NCBI GenBank assembly: GCA_027257055.1
Contig: JAPVLO010000995.1
Coordinates: forward strand, 62,001-126,000
DNA: 64,000 bases
Direction: 5' to 3'
Source of the DNA: Cephalopachus bancanus
Taxonomy: Eukaryota > Chordata > Mammalia > Primates > Tarsiidae
Shown: positions 1 to 11,129 of the stretch, one piece after another
Position numbering within the stretch: the first letter of the stretch is position 1
How the letters are laid out: the number at the start of each line of letters is the position of its first letter
Notes under the pieces: model-generated
What the model was told of the DNA's origin: nothing
Database searches by the model: none
Seen by the model: only the letters and a program-made list of their open reading frames with translations
Translations under genes and position numbers: made by a program

Positions 1-2
1 GA

Positions 3-3000
3 CATGTGTGATCCCATGGAACAGACGGTCTTGTGCTAGGGTGTCCACGGGGCACAGAGAGATCAAGGTGGACAGGAAATGCCACAGTCAGCCCAGGTTC
101 CAATCGCCCAGTCTGTGACCATCGGGTGGAGGGAGGGCCCCTTCCTCTCCCAATCTCTCCATCCTCACCGGCCCATGTGAACTTCTCCCTGGGGAGCCGT
201 GGTTGCCCATTTTGATGCCCATGGGAAATGTCTTTTGTCGCTGAGTCTCCCTCGGACTGGCTGGGGTGTAGCATGTACGTGACTCCAGGGCCCTCGACCT
301 GCAGGGCTCAGGTGATCCTTCTGTATCAGACCCTGAGAAGGTGGGACTCCAGGGGCCACCACGACTGACTTGATTTTGGGGACCTAATGCAGAGATGACA
401 TCTGGCCATGTCACCCGGGCTTGTCTCCAAATCTGGGCTCAGTTAGCCTCCCACCTTGGTCTGCCAGGGTGTGGGGCTGACGGCCATGAGCCACAATGCA
501 AGTCTTGGACTGGCACATTCTGTCAGTGGGGGCAACACAAAAGACAGAGGCCACCGAATCCCATGTAGCTGGGACCATGTGTTCCACCACGTGTGACTCC
601 AGTGTTTGTTTTCTGGGGAGTGACGAGGTCTCGCTACATGGCACAAGCTGGTCTTGAACTACCCAGCTCCAGCAGTCCCCTGCTTTGGCCTCTCAAAGCC
701 ACAGCTCAATTGTCTGCTTATTTATCATCTTTCGGGAATTCTAGACCCAAGATTGCGGTCTCCTTCCCAAATGATCTCTGTCTGTTCATGATGATCCCCA
801 CTACACACACAAATGTATGCTCTTCTTTTTTTTCATTTTTTCTTTTTTTCACTGAGTCAAAGTCTCATTTGGTTGCCCAGGCTGGAGGGCGATGGCTCAC
901 TCCCGGCCAGCGCAGTTTAGGTCCTCCAGGCTCTGGTGAGCATTTTCCTGTCCTTCTGAGGAGCCTGAAGAACAGGTGCGCATCACAACACCTGGATAAT
1001 TTGGGATGAAAAGTAGAGAAGAGGTATCGCCGAAGTACCCTGGCAGGTCTTGGCCCATGGGCTTGGGTCAGCTGCTGGCCTCAGCCCCCCAAATTGCTGG
1101 GATAAGTAGGCTGAGCCCCCAATCCTTCATTGAAAATGAGCCAGAAGGCATGGTGTGGCAGCCCACGCCTGGGATCCCAGCACTCTGGGAGGCCGAGGCA
1201 GCAGTATGACTGCAGCCCAAAAGCCAAAGTCCAGCCCAGGTGACACAGGAAGAACCCGTTTCTGCACCCATCCAAAAAGGGAGTCTGGGGTCAAGGTGTC
1301 CATCATGGTGACCACTCCAAAGGCTGAAGTGGAAGGATCGCCAGAGCCCACAATTTCGAGACTGGCAGTAAATGACGGTTGTGTCTCCAAGCCCCAGCCT
1401 GGGCCACAGAGCCAGACTCTGTCTCCAAAAATATCAGATTCATAGACAGATTCTCAATTGCACGTGGTTTGTTCACAGGATGACTGACTTTAGAGCCAGA
1501 AAAAATGGGATTGGGTTGAAAAAAATATCCTTGTGTGAGGGATGTATACCTGGACTTTATGTTGAAAGGTCCTCATTGCTGAGTAGGAGGGTCATCTGCC
1601 TGGAGCACATTTCTCACCTCGGAGAAACCCAGCCAGGGAGCCTCAGGAAGTCCCACACCAAAGTGGGGGTAGCCATTTGGGGTTTGGGGCTGGAAGGTGC
1701 CGAGCTTGCAGGACCCTCACATGTGGGGGGTGGGGGATAAGAACTCAGGGAAGAAGCATTGCAAGGGGATTGCAGGATCATGGATTTCTTTCTTTTGTTC
1801 CTTCTTTCTTTGTTTGCCTCTCTCTCTCACTTTTATTTCCTCACTAGGTAACCCTGGCTATTTAACTGCCCAACTCGGTCCTTCCTATTGGCCTCGACCT
1901 CCCAAACTACTGATATCACAGTCTTTCATTTGGGGCGACATCCTGGTTTTCCAGATTGTTCTTGAATGCTGGGCCTGAGGTGATCCTCCTGCACAGGCCT
2001 GCCCTCACCATATGTTTTCTGAGTTTTGCATGGGGTCGAGGTTGGGGCTTGCTATGGTGTCCAGCCTGATCTCAGCTCCCAGGTTCTGGCCATCTTCCCA
2101 CCTTGGCATCCCCAGATGCTGAGAAGACAGGCGTCAGTTGCCTGTCAGACCCCCCAATGGTTTGAAAGTCATGCCCTCCCTTTCCCCAAGCTGGCCCCTG
2201 GGAGGAAAGAGCGGGTCCACCTTGGGGAATGAGGCAGGCAGAGGGGTGGGCACCCCGGCAGAGTCACGCCCCTGCGCCAGGTGCTCCTCTGGAGGTAGGC
2301 TCGGAAGGAACTCAGGCTGCCCTCTCTGGGTTCCTGGATCATGTGAATGTAGTGGGCCTCACTATGGGGCCCTGTGAGGGGTGTGGAAGCCAGTCACGGG
2401 AGTTCACGCCGGTCACCCTGGTGCTTTGGGAGACTGAGGTGAGAGGATGGCCTGAGTCCCATGGTTTCAAGACCAGCCCAAGCACCATGGTGAGACATCA
2501 TATCTACAAGAAACAAACAAAATGAGCCGAGCATAGAGACGTATGTCTGTCGTTCTGGCCATTAGTGAGGTTACGGAGGGAGGATCGCCAGAGCCCAGAT
2601 AGTCGAGGCCACAGTGGCTGAGAGCAGGTCCTGTGCTCTGGCCTGGGCAACAGAGGGGGATCCCAACGCCGAACACTAATACCAACTACCACCATCACAA
2701 CCACAGGCTGAGCTCAAGGACTCAGCCTGGCATCCCGGCCCTTCATAGGCCCAGCCAAATGAATGGCCTGAGCCTGTGGTTTCAAGACAACCCCGGGACA
2801 CTGGGTGAGATCTCATCTCTGCATTAAAAATAAATAGAAGGATTAGCCAGACGTGGTGGCGCAGGTCTGTGGTTCCAGCCACTCAGGGGACCAAGGTGGT
2901 AGGATAGCCTGAGCCCAGCAGGTGGAGTTTGCAGTGAGCATGAGCGTGTCCCTGCACTCTGGCCTGGGTGACAGAGTGAGATTCCAACTCCAAATAATAA

Positions 3001-3209
3001 TAATTACAACCACCACCATCACCACCACCCCTGACACCCAGCCCGAAGAGTCATCTTCAGGGATGGGAGAGGAAAACTCACTTTTCGGCTTATCATTCAT
3101 GGGAGGCTTTGAAGGTGGCCACTGGGAACGTCCGTCCCATGCCTTCAGCCACACGCCCTGGAAGGCCCACCTCCACCCTCCATAATCGTGCCCCATGCAA
3201 AGATGCATT
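3..3209. repeat. Array unit 1 (near complete, ~3.2 kb)
   Basis: Reference unit. The Alu-type blocks by eye are: antisense dimer 228-510; antisense half 610-715; antisense dimer 850-1,120; sense dimer 1,148-1,436; short CTTT tract 1,785-1,815; antisense piece 1,830-1,960; antisense piece 2,018-2,160; sense dimer 2,389-2,680; sense dimer 2,700-2,990. Sense blocks keep the CTGGGAGGCCGAGG and CCTGGGCAACAGAG landmarks, and antisense blocks keep GCCCAGGCTGG. A unit-specific tail from 3,000 to 3,209 has no Alu similarity that I can see. Confidence 0.75.
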
Positions 3210-5021
3210 TGAGCTCAGGGAACAGATGACCCTGAGCTAGGGCAGCTGTCAGTCACAGAGAAATCATGGTGGTCTGGCAACGCCATGGCTAGGACAGGTT
3301 TCAGTCGCCCAGTCTGCCACCTGCGGGCAGGAGGAGGACCCCTTCCTCTCCCAATCACACCATCATCCACCACCGACACAGATGTTTCCCTGGGGAGGTA
3401 TGGACACCTGTCATGACGCACATGGAAGGCAACTTTTTTGTGGCTGGAGTCTCTGTCAGCAGGGCTGTGTTGCAGCTGCAAGATCATGACTACTGGAGCC
3501 TCTACCTGAGGGGCTTAGGTGGTCCTCCAGCCTCGGCCCCCAAGCAGCCAGGTCTCAAGGTCCACCACACCTGTCTCGATTTTGGGGACCTCACGCCGAG
3601 ACGAGTTCTGGCCACAGCGCCTGTGCTGGTCTCTGAACCCGGGACTCAGGCAGCCTCCCACCATGCACTCCCAGGGCACCAGTCTGATGGCCATGAGCCA
3701 CGGTGCTCGGCCTGGATTGGTATGTGCTGCTGGTGGGAGCAATGCAAAGACAAACACCAGGATGGAGGCCACCACATACCTTGTAGCTGGGACCATGGGC
3801 TCTATCACGTGCAACTTGAGTGTTTACATTCTGGGGAGTGACGAAATCTCGCTATGTGACCCAGGTTGGTCTTGAACTCCTGGGCTCCAGCAGTTACCCA
3901 TCTCAGCCTCCCAAAGTCACAGCACGATTATCTGATGATTAACCATATTTCGGGAACTCTATGCCCAAGATTGCAGCCTCCTTCTCCAATGATCTCTGTT
4001 CACGATAATCCAAACTCGATACACAAATGAATTTTCTTCTTTTCGTTTCTTTCATTTTTTTTGAAACGGATTCTCACTCTGTCACCCAGGCTGGAGAGCA
4101 GTGGCTCACTCCTGGCCACTGCAGCCTCAGCACGCTGGGCTCTGGTGAGAATTCCCAGCCCAGTCATCTGAGGAGCCAGAACGAGAGGCACGTGACACCA
4201 TGCCCAGTTCATATGGGATAGAGGCTAGAGATGAGGTCTCACTGAGTTGCCTGGGCAGGTCATGGCCTGCGAGCTGGAACTGGCCACTGGCCTCAGCCTC
4301 CCAAAGCACTGGGATGATGAGGCTGAAACCCCAAACCCAGCCATGAGCCTTCATCAAAAATGAAACAGAAGGCATAGTATGGCATCACCCACCTAGAATT
4401 CCCGCACTGGAAGGTAGAGGCGAGAGTCTGGCTGGAGACCAAGTGTCCAAAGCCAGCCTGGGCCATGCAGTGAAACCCCATCTCAGCACCCATCCAAACA
4501 GGGAGTCTGGGGTCAAGGTGCCCATCGTCCCAGCCACTCCAGAAGCTGAGGTGAAAGCATTGTAAGAGCTCACAAAATTGAGGCTGGCAGTGAACGTAGG
4601 TCGTGTCCCAGGGCCCCAGTCTGGGACACAGAGCCAGACCCTGTCTCCAAAAACATCAGAATCATACACAGATTCTCAATTGCACATGGTGTGTTCACAG
4701 GGTAACTGACTTTAGAGTCAGGAAAAATGGTATTGGGTGGGATGAAATGTTCCTGGGTGAGGAATCTGTCCCTGGGCTTTCTTGGCAGAAGGTCCTCATT
4801 GCCTAGTCAGAGGGTCAGCCTGCCTGGGCCACATTTCCCACCTTGGAGAGGAAAGCTGGCAGGAACCTGGCCAGGGAGCCTTGGGAACTCCCTCACCAAA
4901 GCGGGGGCAGTCATTAGTGGGGATATGGGCTGGAAGGTGCAGAACTTGGGGGACCCTCACATGTGGGGGTGACGGGGGGAAATTACTGAGGGCAGAAGTT
5001 TTGCAGGAGAATGGATTTCCC

Positions 5022-5152
5022 TCTTTCTTTCTTTCTTTCTCTCTCTCTTTCTTTTCTTTCTTTCTTTCTTTCTTTCCTTCTTGCCTTCTCTTCCTTCCTT
5101 CCTTCCTTCCTTCCTTCCTTCCTTCCTTCCTTCTTTCTTTCTTCTTTCTTTC

Positions 5153-5236
<84 letters not shown>

Positions 5237-5302
5237 TCCTTCTTGCCTTCCCTTCCTTCCTTCCTTCCTTCCTTCCTTCCTTCCTTTCTTTTTTTCTTTC
5301 CT
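5022..5302. repeat. CTTT/CCTT compound microsatellite (long allele, unit 2)
   Basis: About 280 bases of CTTT and CCTT repeats arranged in blocks (CTTT, then CCTT, then a long CTTT run, then CCTT). It lies at the site where the other units have only 30-130 bases of the same repeat, directly before an antisense Alu piece beginning CCTCACTAGTTGTCCCAGG. Apparent 120-214 aa frames of S/F/L or K/E/R here are translations of the repeat. Confidence 0.95.
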
Positions 5303-6124
5303 CACTAGTTGTCCCAGGCTGCTCTCAAACTGCCCAACTCTGGACATCTCAGCCTGCGCCTCCCAAACTGCTATGATCACAGGCTTTCAATTTGGTCAAC
5401 ATGATGGTGTTCCTGCATGGTCTTGAACTCTGGGCCAGAGACGATCCTCCCACTGAGGCCTGCCCTCACCCAAGGACTGGCATAGTGGCCTACGGCTGAA
5501 TTCCTATCACTCTGGGAGGCCGAGGCGGGAGGATGGCTGGAGCCCAAGAGCCCAAGGCCAGCCTGTGCCACACATGGAGACCCCATTTCCACACCCATCC
5601 AAACAGGGAGTCTGGGTTTGAGGTATAGGTCTTCCAGGCCTCTCCAGAGGATGAGGTGGGTGGATCACTGGAGCCCACGATTTCCAGCTTGGTGGCAAAT
5701 GGCAGTCCTGTCCCAGGTCCTCAGCTGGGCCACAGAGCCAGAGCCCAAAGCATCAGAATTGTACACAGATTCTCCACTGCGTGTGGTGTGTTCACAGGGA
5801 GACTGGCTTTAGAACCAGGAAAAATGGGATTGGGAGAAAGAAATGTCCCCAGGTGAGGCATGTGTCCCTGGCCTTCCTTGGCGGAAGTTCCTTATTGCCG
5901 AGTTTGATGGTCGGCCTGCCTGGGGCACATTTCTCAACTCAGAGAGGAGATCCGGCAGAAAGCTGGCCAGGGAGCCTCGAGAACGAATGCAATGAAGTGG
6001 GGGCAGCTATTGGTGTGGTTGAGCCTGGAAGGTGCTGAGTGAGGGGTACCCTCATATGTGGATGTGGCTGGGGGGAAGGACTGTGGGTAGAAGAATTGCA
6101 GGAGAATAGATTTCTTTGTTGACT

Positions 6125-6180
6125 TAGATTTTCTTTCTTTCTGTCTTTCTTTCTTTTTCTCTCTCCCTCTTTTGTTTCCT
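6125..6180. repeat. Short CTTT tract in the duplicated half of unit 2
   Basis: Roughly 50 bases of degenerate CTTT/CTCT repeat following the same GGAGAATAGATTTC lead-in as the long tract at 5,022. It is the second copy produced by the internal duplication of unit 2. Confidence 0.8.
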
Positions 6181-7179
6181 CCCTTGGTAGCCCTGGCTGC
6201 TCTCAAACCACCCAACTCAGTCCTTCCTCTCTATCTCAGCCTCCCAAACTGCTGCTATCACAGGTTTTCCATTTGGTTGACATACTGATCTTCATGCCTG
6301 GTCTTGAACTCTGGGGCTGAGACTTACCTCCCATAGAGGCCTGCCCTCAGACAAGTAATTTTGGGTTTTGCTTGGGGTTGAGATAGGGGCTTGCAATGGT
6401 GTCCAGCCTGGTCTCAGCTCCCGGACTCTAGCCATCTTCCCATCTCAACCTCCATGAGTGCCGAGGAGACAGGCGTGAATCTCCTGGAAAGTCCCTCCAA
6501 TGATTTGAGAGTCATGCCCTCCCTTTTCTCAAGGAGGGCACTGGTAGGAGCAAGCAGGTACACCCTGGGGATCGAGGAAGGCAGAGGGGTCTGTGCCCCA
6601 GTGGAGACATGCCCCTGTGCAGGCTCTCCCCAGGGATGAGTTCGGCAGGTGACTCAAGTGGTCCTCTCCAGGATCCCAGGTCATCTGAAGAGAGCGGGCC
6701 TCACAGTGAGGCCCCGAGATTGGTGTGGAGGTGGGGCACTGGGATTCATGCCAGTCACCCTGGCACTTTGGGAGGCTGAGGCAAGAGGATGGCTTGAGCC
6801 CCCAATTTCAAGACCAGCCTGGGCACCTTGGTGAGACCTCATCTCTACCAGAAGCCAAAAAAATGAGCCAAGTATGGTGGAACACGCTGGTCGTTCCAGC
6901 CACTCAGGAGGGCGTGGAGGGAGGATCACCAGAGCCCAGCTTGTGGAGGCCATGGTGGATGAGAGGGGTCCCCTGCGCTCCAGCCTGGGCAACAGAGCTT
7001 GACTCTGACTCGGTATGATGATAGCAACCACCACCACCACATCTGCAGGCCAGGCTCAGGGGCTCAGCCTGGCATCCTGGCCAGAGGTTGAGGTGAGTGA
7101 ACAGCCTGAGTCTGTGTGTTCAAGATCAGTCTGGGACACTGGGCAAGACCTAATCTCGACCATGAAAAATAAATCCAAG

Positions 7180-7466
7180 CTAGGCTCGGTGGCTCAGCCT
7201 GTAATCCCACACCTTTGGGAGGCTGAGGTGAGTGGATTGCCTGAGCCCGCAGATTCGAGACCGGCCAGGGCAGCGAGACCTCATCTCTACAATAAATCAA
7301 AAAATCAGCCGGGCATGGTAGTGCATACCTGTAATTCCGGCTACTTGGAAGGCTGAGGCAGAAGGATTGCCAGAGCCCAGCATGTCAAGGCTCTGGTGGC
7401 CAGGAATGGCCACTACACTCCAGTCTGGGTGACAGAGTTAGACTCCAAATCAATAAATAAACAAAT
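7180..7466 (+). mobile_element. Young-type Alu inserted into array unit 2
   Basis: Full dimeric Alu with the same diagnostic head (GGCTCGGTGGCTCAGCC) and right arm as the copies at 16,126 and 35,773. It is flanked by near-perfect direct repeats: AAAAATAAATCCAAG at 7,165-7,179, and ATAAATTCAAAG ending at 7,480. Unit 3 shows the empty site near 10,750 (AAAAATAAATTCAAAG). The insertion therefore post-dates formation of the array. The A-rich tail has become (AAAT)n. Confidence 0.92.
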
Positions 7467-7847
7467 AAATAAATTCAAAGATTAGCTGAGCATGGTGGTG
7501 CAGACTTGTGGTTCCAGCCACTCAGGGAGCTGAGGCAGGATGATCATTTGAGCTGGCAGGTGGAGTCCATGTTTCCTGTGAGTGCGCCCCTGTGCTAAGA
7601 CCTGGGCGACAGAGCAGGATTCCGATTCCAAATAAAAATTATCAACACCACTGCCACCACCACCACCCCTGCCATCCAGCTTGAGAAGTCACACTCAGGG
7701 ATGGAAGAGAAAAAGGCTCTATTCCCCCTGTCATTTGTGGGAGATTTCAAAGGTGGCCACTGGGCAAGTTCACCCCACACCTTTGGCCACACATCCCAGA
7801 AGGCCTGCCTCCACCCTCCACACTCATTCCCCATGGCCTAGATGTGT

Positions 7848-10800
7848 GTGAGCTCACATAACAAATGGCCCCGAGTCAGGCACAGAGCAATCAAAGCGGT
7901 TCAGCAACGCTGTGGTGAGCCCAGGTTCCAGTGGCCAGTCTGCCACCTTTGGGCAGTGAGAGGGCCCCTTCCTCTCCTGATCACTCCATTGTCCCCCACC
8001 CACACGGACCTTTCACAGGCAACCATAAACACCTGTCCTGAAGCACATGGGAGGCATATTTTTTGTTACCGGAGTCTCTGTCGACCTGGCTGTGGCATGG
8101 CAGCATGATTGTGGATCCTAGGGCCTCAATCTGCGGGGCTCAGGAGGTCCTCCCACTTCAGCCCCTGAGCAACTGAGACTCTAGGGACCAACAGGCCTGA
8201 CTCGATTTTGAGAACGTGTCGCCGAGACGAGGTCTGGCCACATTGCTGGGCTGGTCTAAAACCCCTGGGCCAAGGCAGCCTTCTGCCTCAGCCTACAAGG
8301 GAGTGGGGCTGACAGCCGTGAGCCATGATTCCTGGCATGGACTTGATCGTTCTTTTGGCGATGGTGTGGCTGTCTCTGGGTTGGAGAACACTACATCCTG
8401 CATAACAGGAACTGTGGGTTCCACCACATGCAAATCCAGTGTTTGCATTCTGGGGAGTGATAAGAACTCACTAAGTGGCCCAGTCTGGTCTCCAACACAC
8501 GGACTCCAGTGGTTCCATACTTCAGTCTCCCAAAGCCACAGTCCAATTGTCTGCTGATAAACCATCTTTTGGGAACTCTAGGCCCAAGACTGGGGCCTCT
8601 TTCCCAAATGATCTTTATCTGTTCACGATGATCCTAACTCCATACACAAATGGATGCTCTTCTTTGTTTTCCTTTTTTAATTTTTTCTTTGAGTAGAAGA
8701 TTCATTCTGTCGCCCAGGATGGAGGGCAGTGTCTCGCTTCTGGCCACTACAGCCTTGGCCTGCTGAGTTCCTGTGAGCATTTCCTCTGCCGTCTGAGGAG
8801 CAGGAACGAGAGACGTGCACCACCATGCACGGCTCATTTGGGATGAAGGGTAGAGACGAGTCTCACCAAGGTGCCTGGGTGGGTCTCGGCTCAGGCTCAG
8901 GCCAGCCGCTGGCCTCAACCTCCCAAAGTGCTAGGATGATGAGGCTGAGCCCCAGAACCCGGCCATGACCCTTCATCAAAAACGAACCAGAAGGCCTTGC
9001 ACGGTGATCCATGTGTGGAATCTCAGTGCTCTGGGAGTCCGAGGCGGGAGGATGGTGGGAGTCCACGAACCCAATGCCCACCCGGGTCATGCAGGGAGAC
9101 CCCGTTTCCACACCCACCCAAACAATGGGTCTAGGGTCGAGATGCCCTTCATCCTGGCCACTGCAGAGGCTGAGGTGGGAGGATAGTCAGAGCCCATGAT
9201 TTCATGGCTGGCGGGGATTGACAGTCGTGTCTCCTGGCCCCAGCTTGGGTCACAGAGGCAGACCCTGTTTCCCAAAACATCAGAGTAGTGCACAGATTCT
9301 CAACTGCACATGATGTGTACACAGGATGACTGGATTTAGAGCCAGAAAAAATTGGATTGGGGGGAAAGAAATGTCCCCAGATGAGGGATTTGTCCCTGGC
9401 CTTTCTTGGCAGAAGGTCCTTGTTGCCGAGTCAGAGGGTCGATATGCCTGGGTCACATTTCACACCTCAGAGAGGATAGCCAGCAGGAACGCATCCAGGA
9501 AGCCTTGGGAACTCCCGCCACAAAGCGGGGGCAGCCATTTGGGGGTGGCTGGGGTTGAAAGATGCCTAGCTTGGGGGACATTCACATGCGGGGGGAGCCG
9601 TGGGGAAAGAACTGAGGGCAGAAGTTTTGCAGGAGAATGGATTTCTTTCTTTCCTTTCTTTCATCCTTCCTTCCTTCCTTCCTTCCTTCCTTCCTTCCTT
9701 CCTTCCTTCCTTTCTTTCCTTCTTTCTTTCTTTCCTTCTTTCTTTCTTTCCTTCTTTCTTTCTTTTCATTCCTCATTAGGTTGCCCAGGCTGTGCTCAAA
9801 TCTCCCAACTCGGACCATCCTTTTTGCCTGGGCCTCCCAAACTGCTGCATTCTCAGGCTTTCCATATGATCGACATCCTGGTCTCCTGCCTGTTTTTGAA
9901 CTCTGGGTCAGAGTTGATCCTACCGCCAAAGCAGGGCCTCACCCAATGTTTTCTGGGTTTTGATAGGGGGTCAAGATGGGGGCTTGTTATGGTGTCCAGC
10001 CTGGACTGGAATTCCTGGGCTCTGGCCATCTTCCCATCTCAACCTCCTCCAGTGCCAAGGAGATAGGCATGAGTCGCCCGACTGCCCCCACCCCACTGAA
10101 GGTTTTAGAATCATATCCTCCCTTTCCCCGAGGTGCCCCCTGGGAGGAGTGAGCAGTTCTAACCTGGGAAACAAGGCAGCAGGGGTGGGCGCCCTGGCAG
10201 GGACACATTCTTGTGCCAGGTGCTGCCCCTGTGGGGTACTCGGTGGGCGAATTTGTCAGCCTTCTCTAGGATCCCGAGTTGTTGAAAGGGAGTGGGCCTA
10301 ATGGTGGGCTCCAAGAGTATTGTGGATGCCAGGTGCTGGGGCTCACACTGTCATCCTGGTGTTCTGGTAGACCAAGGCAAGAGGATGACTTGAGACCACG
10401 GATTCAAGATGAGCCTGTGCACCTTGTTGGGGTCTCGTCTCTACAAGAGCAAAAAAAATGAGCCGAGCTTGGTGGCACAGGCATTTCTTTCTGGTCACTT
10501 GGGAGGCTGTTGTGGGAGGATCGCCGGAGCCCAGTTGGTGGAGGCCGAGAGCAGGCCCCAGCACTCTGGCCTGGGCAACAAAGCGAGACTCCAAGTCAGA
10601 ATAATAATGTGAACCTCCACCACCACCACAACCACAGTCCAGACTCATAGGCTCAGCCTGGCATATCACACCTTCAGAGCCCCCAGGTGAGTGATGGAGA
10701 AAAACTGTGGGTTTGACACCAGCCTGGGACATGGGGCAAGACCTCGTATTGATCATCAAAAATAAATTCAAAGATTATCTGGGTGTGCTGGCACCAGCCT

Positions 10801-11129
10801 GTGCTTCCAGCCACTCTGGGGACCAAGGTGTGAGGACAGACTGAGCCCAGCAGGTGGAGTCCATCATGGCCATGAAAGTGCCTATGCACTCCGGGTCTTA
10901 CAGAGCATGAATCTGACTCCAAATAATAATAATCACCACCACCACTACCACCACCCCTGCCACCCAGCACGAGGAGTCACCCTCAGGGATGGGAGAGGAA
11001 AATGCACATCCAGCCTGTTGCTTCGGTAGGTTGCAAAGGTGGCCACTGGGCATGTCCATCCCGTGCCACTGGCCACATGTCCCAGAAGACCTGCGTCCAC
11101 CCTCCACATTTGCATCCTATTGGAAAGAC
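7848..11129. repeat. Array unit 3 (~3.28 kb)
   Basis: Standard unit with all blocks present once: antisense 8,058-8,345; antisense half 8,450-8,560; antisense 8,690-8,970; sense 8,985-9,285; CTTT/CCTT tract 9,640-9,770; antisense pieces 9,770-9,880 and 9,960-10,090; sense 10,325-10,600; sense 10,640-10,930. It gives the uninterrupted pre-insertion sequence for the Alu seen in unit 2 (around 10,750) and the intact version of the segment replaced in unit 4 (about 9,000-9,405). Confidence 0.75.
9640..9772. repeat. CCTT/CTTT microsatellite (unit 3)
   Basis: About 130 bases of CCTT followed by interrupted CTTT repeats, at the position homologous to the tracts at 5,022, 6,130, 1,785 and 12,850. 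Confidence 0.95.

Larger units (their letters stand above)
4371..6350. repeat. Internal ~1.1 kb tandem duplication within unit 2
   Basis: The segment 4,371-5,477 (sense Alu block, ACAGATTCTCAATTGCAC, TTGGCAGAAGGTCC, microsatellite, antisense piece) is followed by a second copy at 5,478-6,350 in the same order. Paired landmarks lie about 1.1 kb apart: ACAGATTCT at about 4,669 and 5,767; GCAGAAGGTCC/GCGGAAGTTCC at about 4,785 and 5,881. Units 1 and 3 contain it once, and unit 4 lacks part of it. Confidence 0.8.
3210..7847. repeat. Array unit 2 (enlarged to ~4.6 kb)
   Basis: It has the same block order as unit 1: antisense 3,433-3,715, antisense half 3,820-3,935, antisense 4,058-4,345, sense 4,371-4,665, antisense 6,355-6,500, sense 6,735-7,020, sense 7,045-7,640. 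It is about 1.4 kb longer than its neighbours for two visible reasons. The sense block plus microsatellite plus antisense piece is present twice (4,371-5,477 and 5,478-6,350). A younger Alu sits inside the last sense block (7,180-7,466). Removing both gives about 3.25 kb, the size of the other units. Confidence 0.75.

Noticed and set aside
4782..5426. 214-codon sense and 194-codon antisense open frames
   Set aside because: They are translations of the CTTT/CCTT microsatellite (runs of S/F/L or K/E/R) inside the tandem array. No start context, no conserved protein features.
9326..10066. 246-codon open frame
   Set aside because: Crosses Alu-type blocks and the microsatellite of array unit 3; the same frame is not open in the other units.
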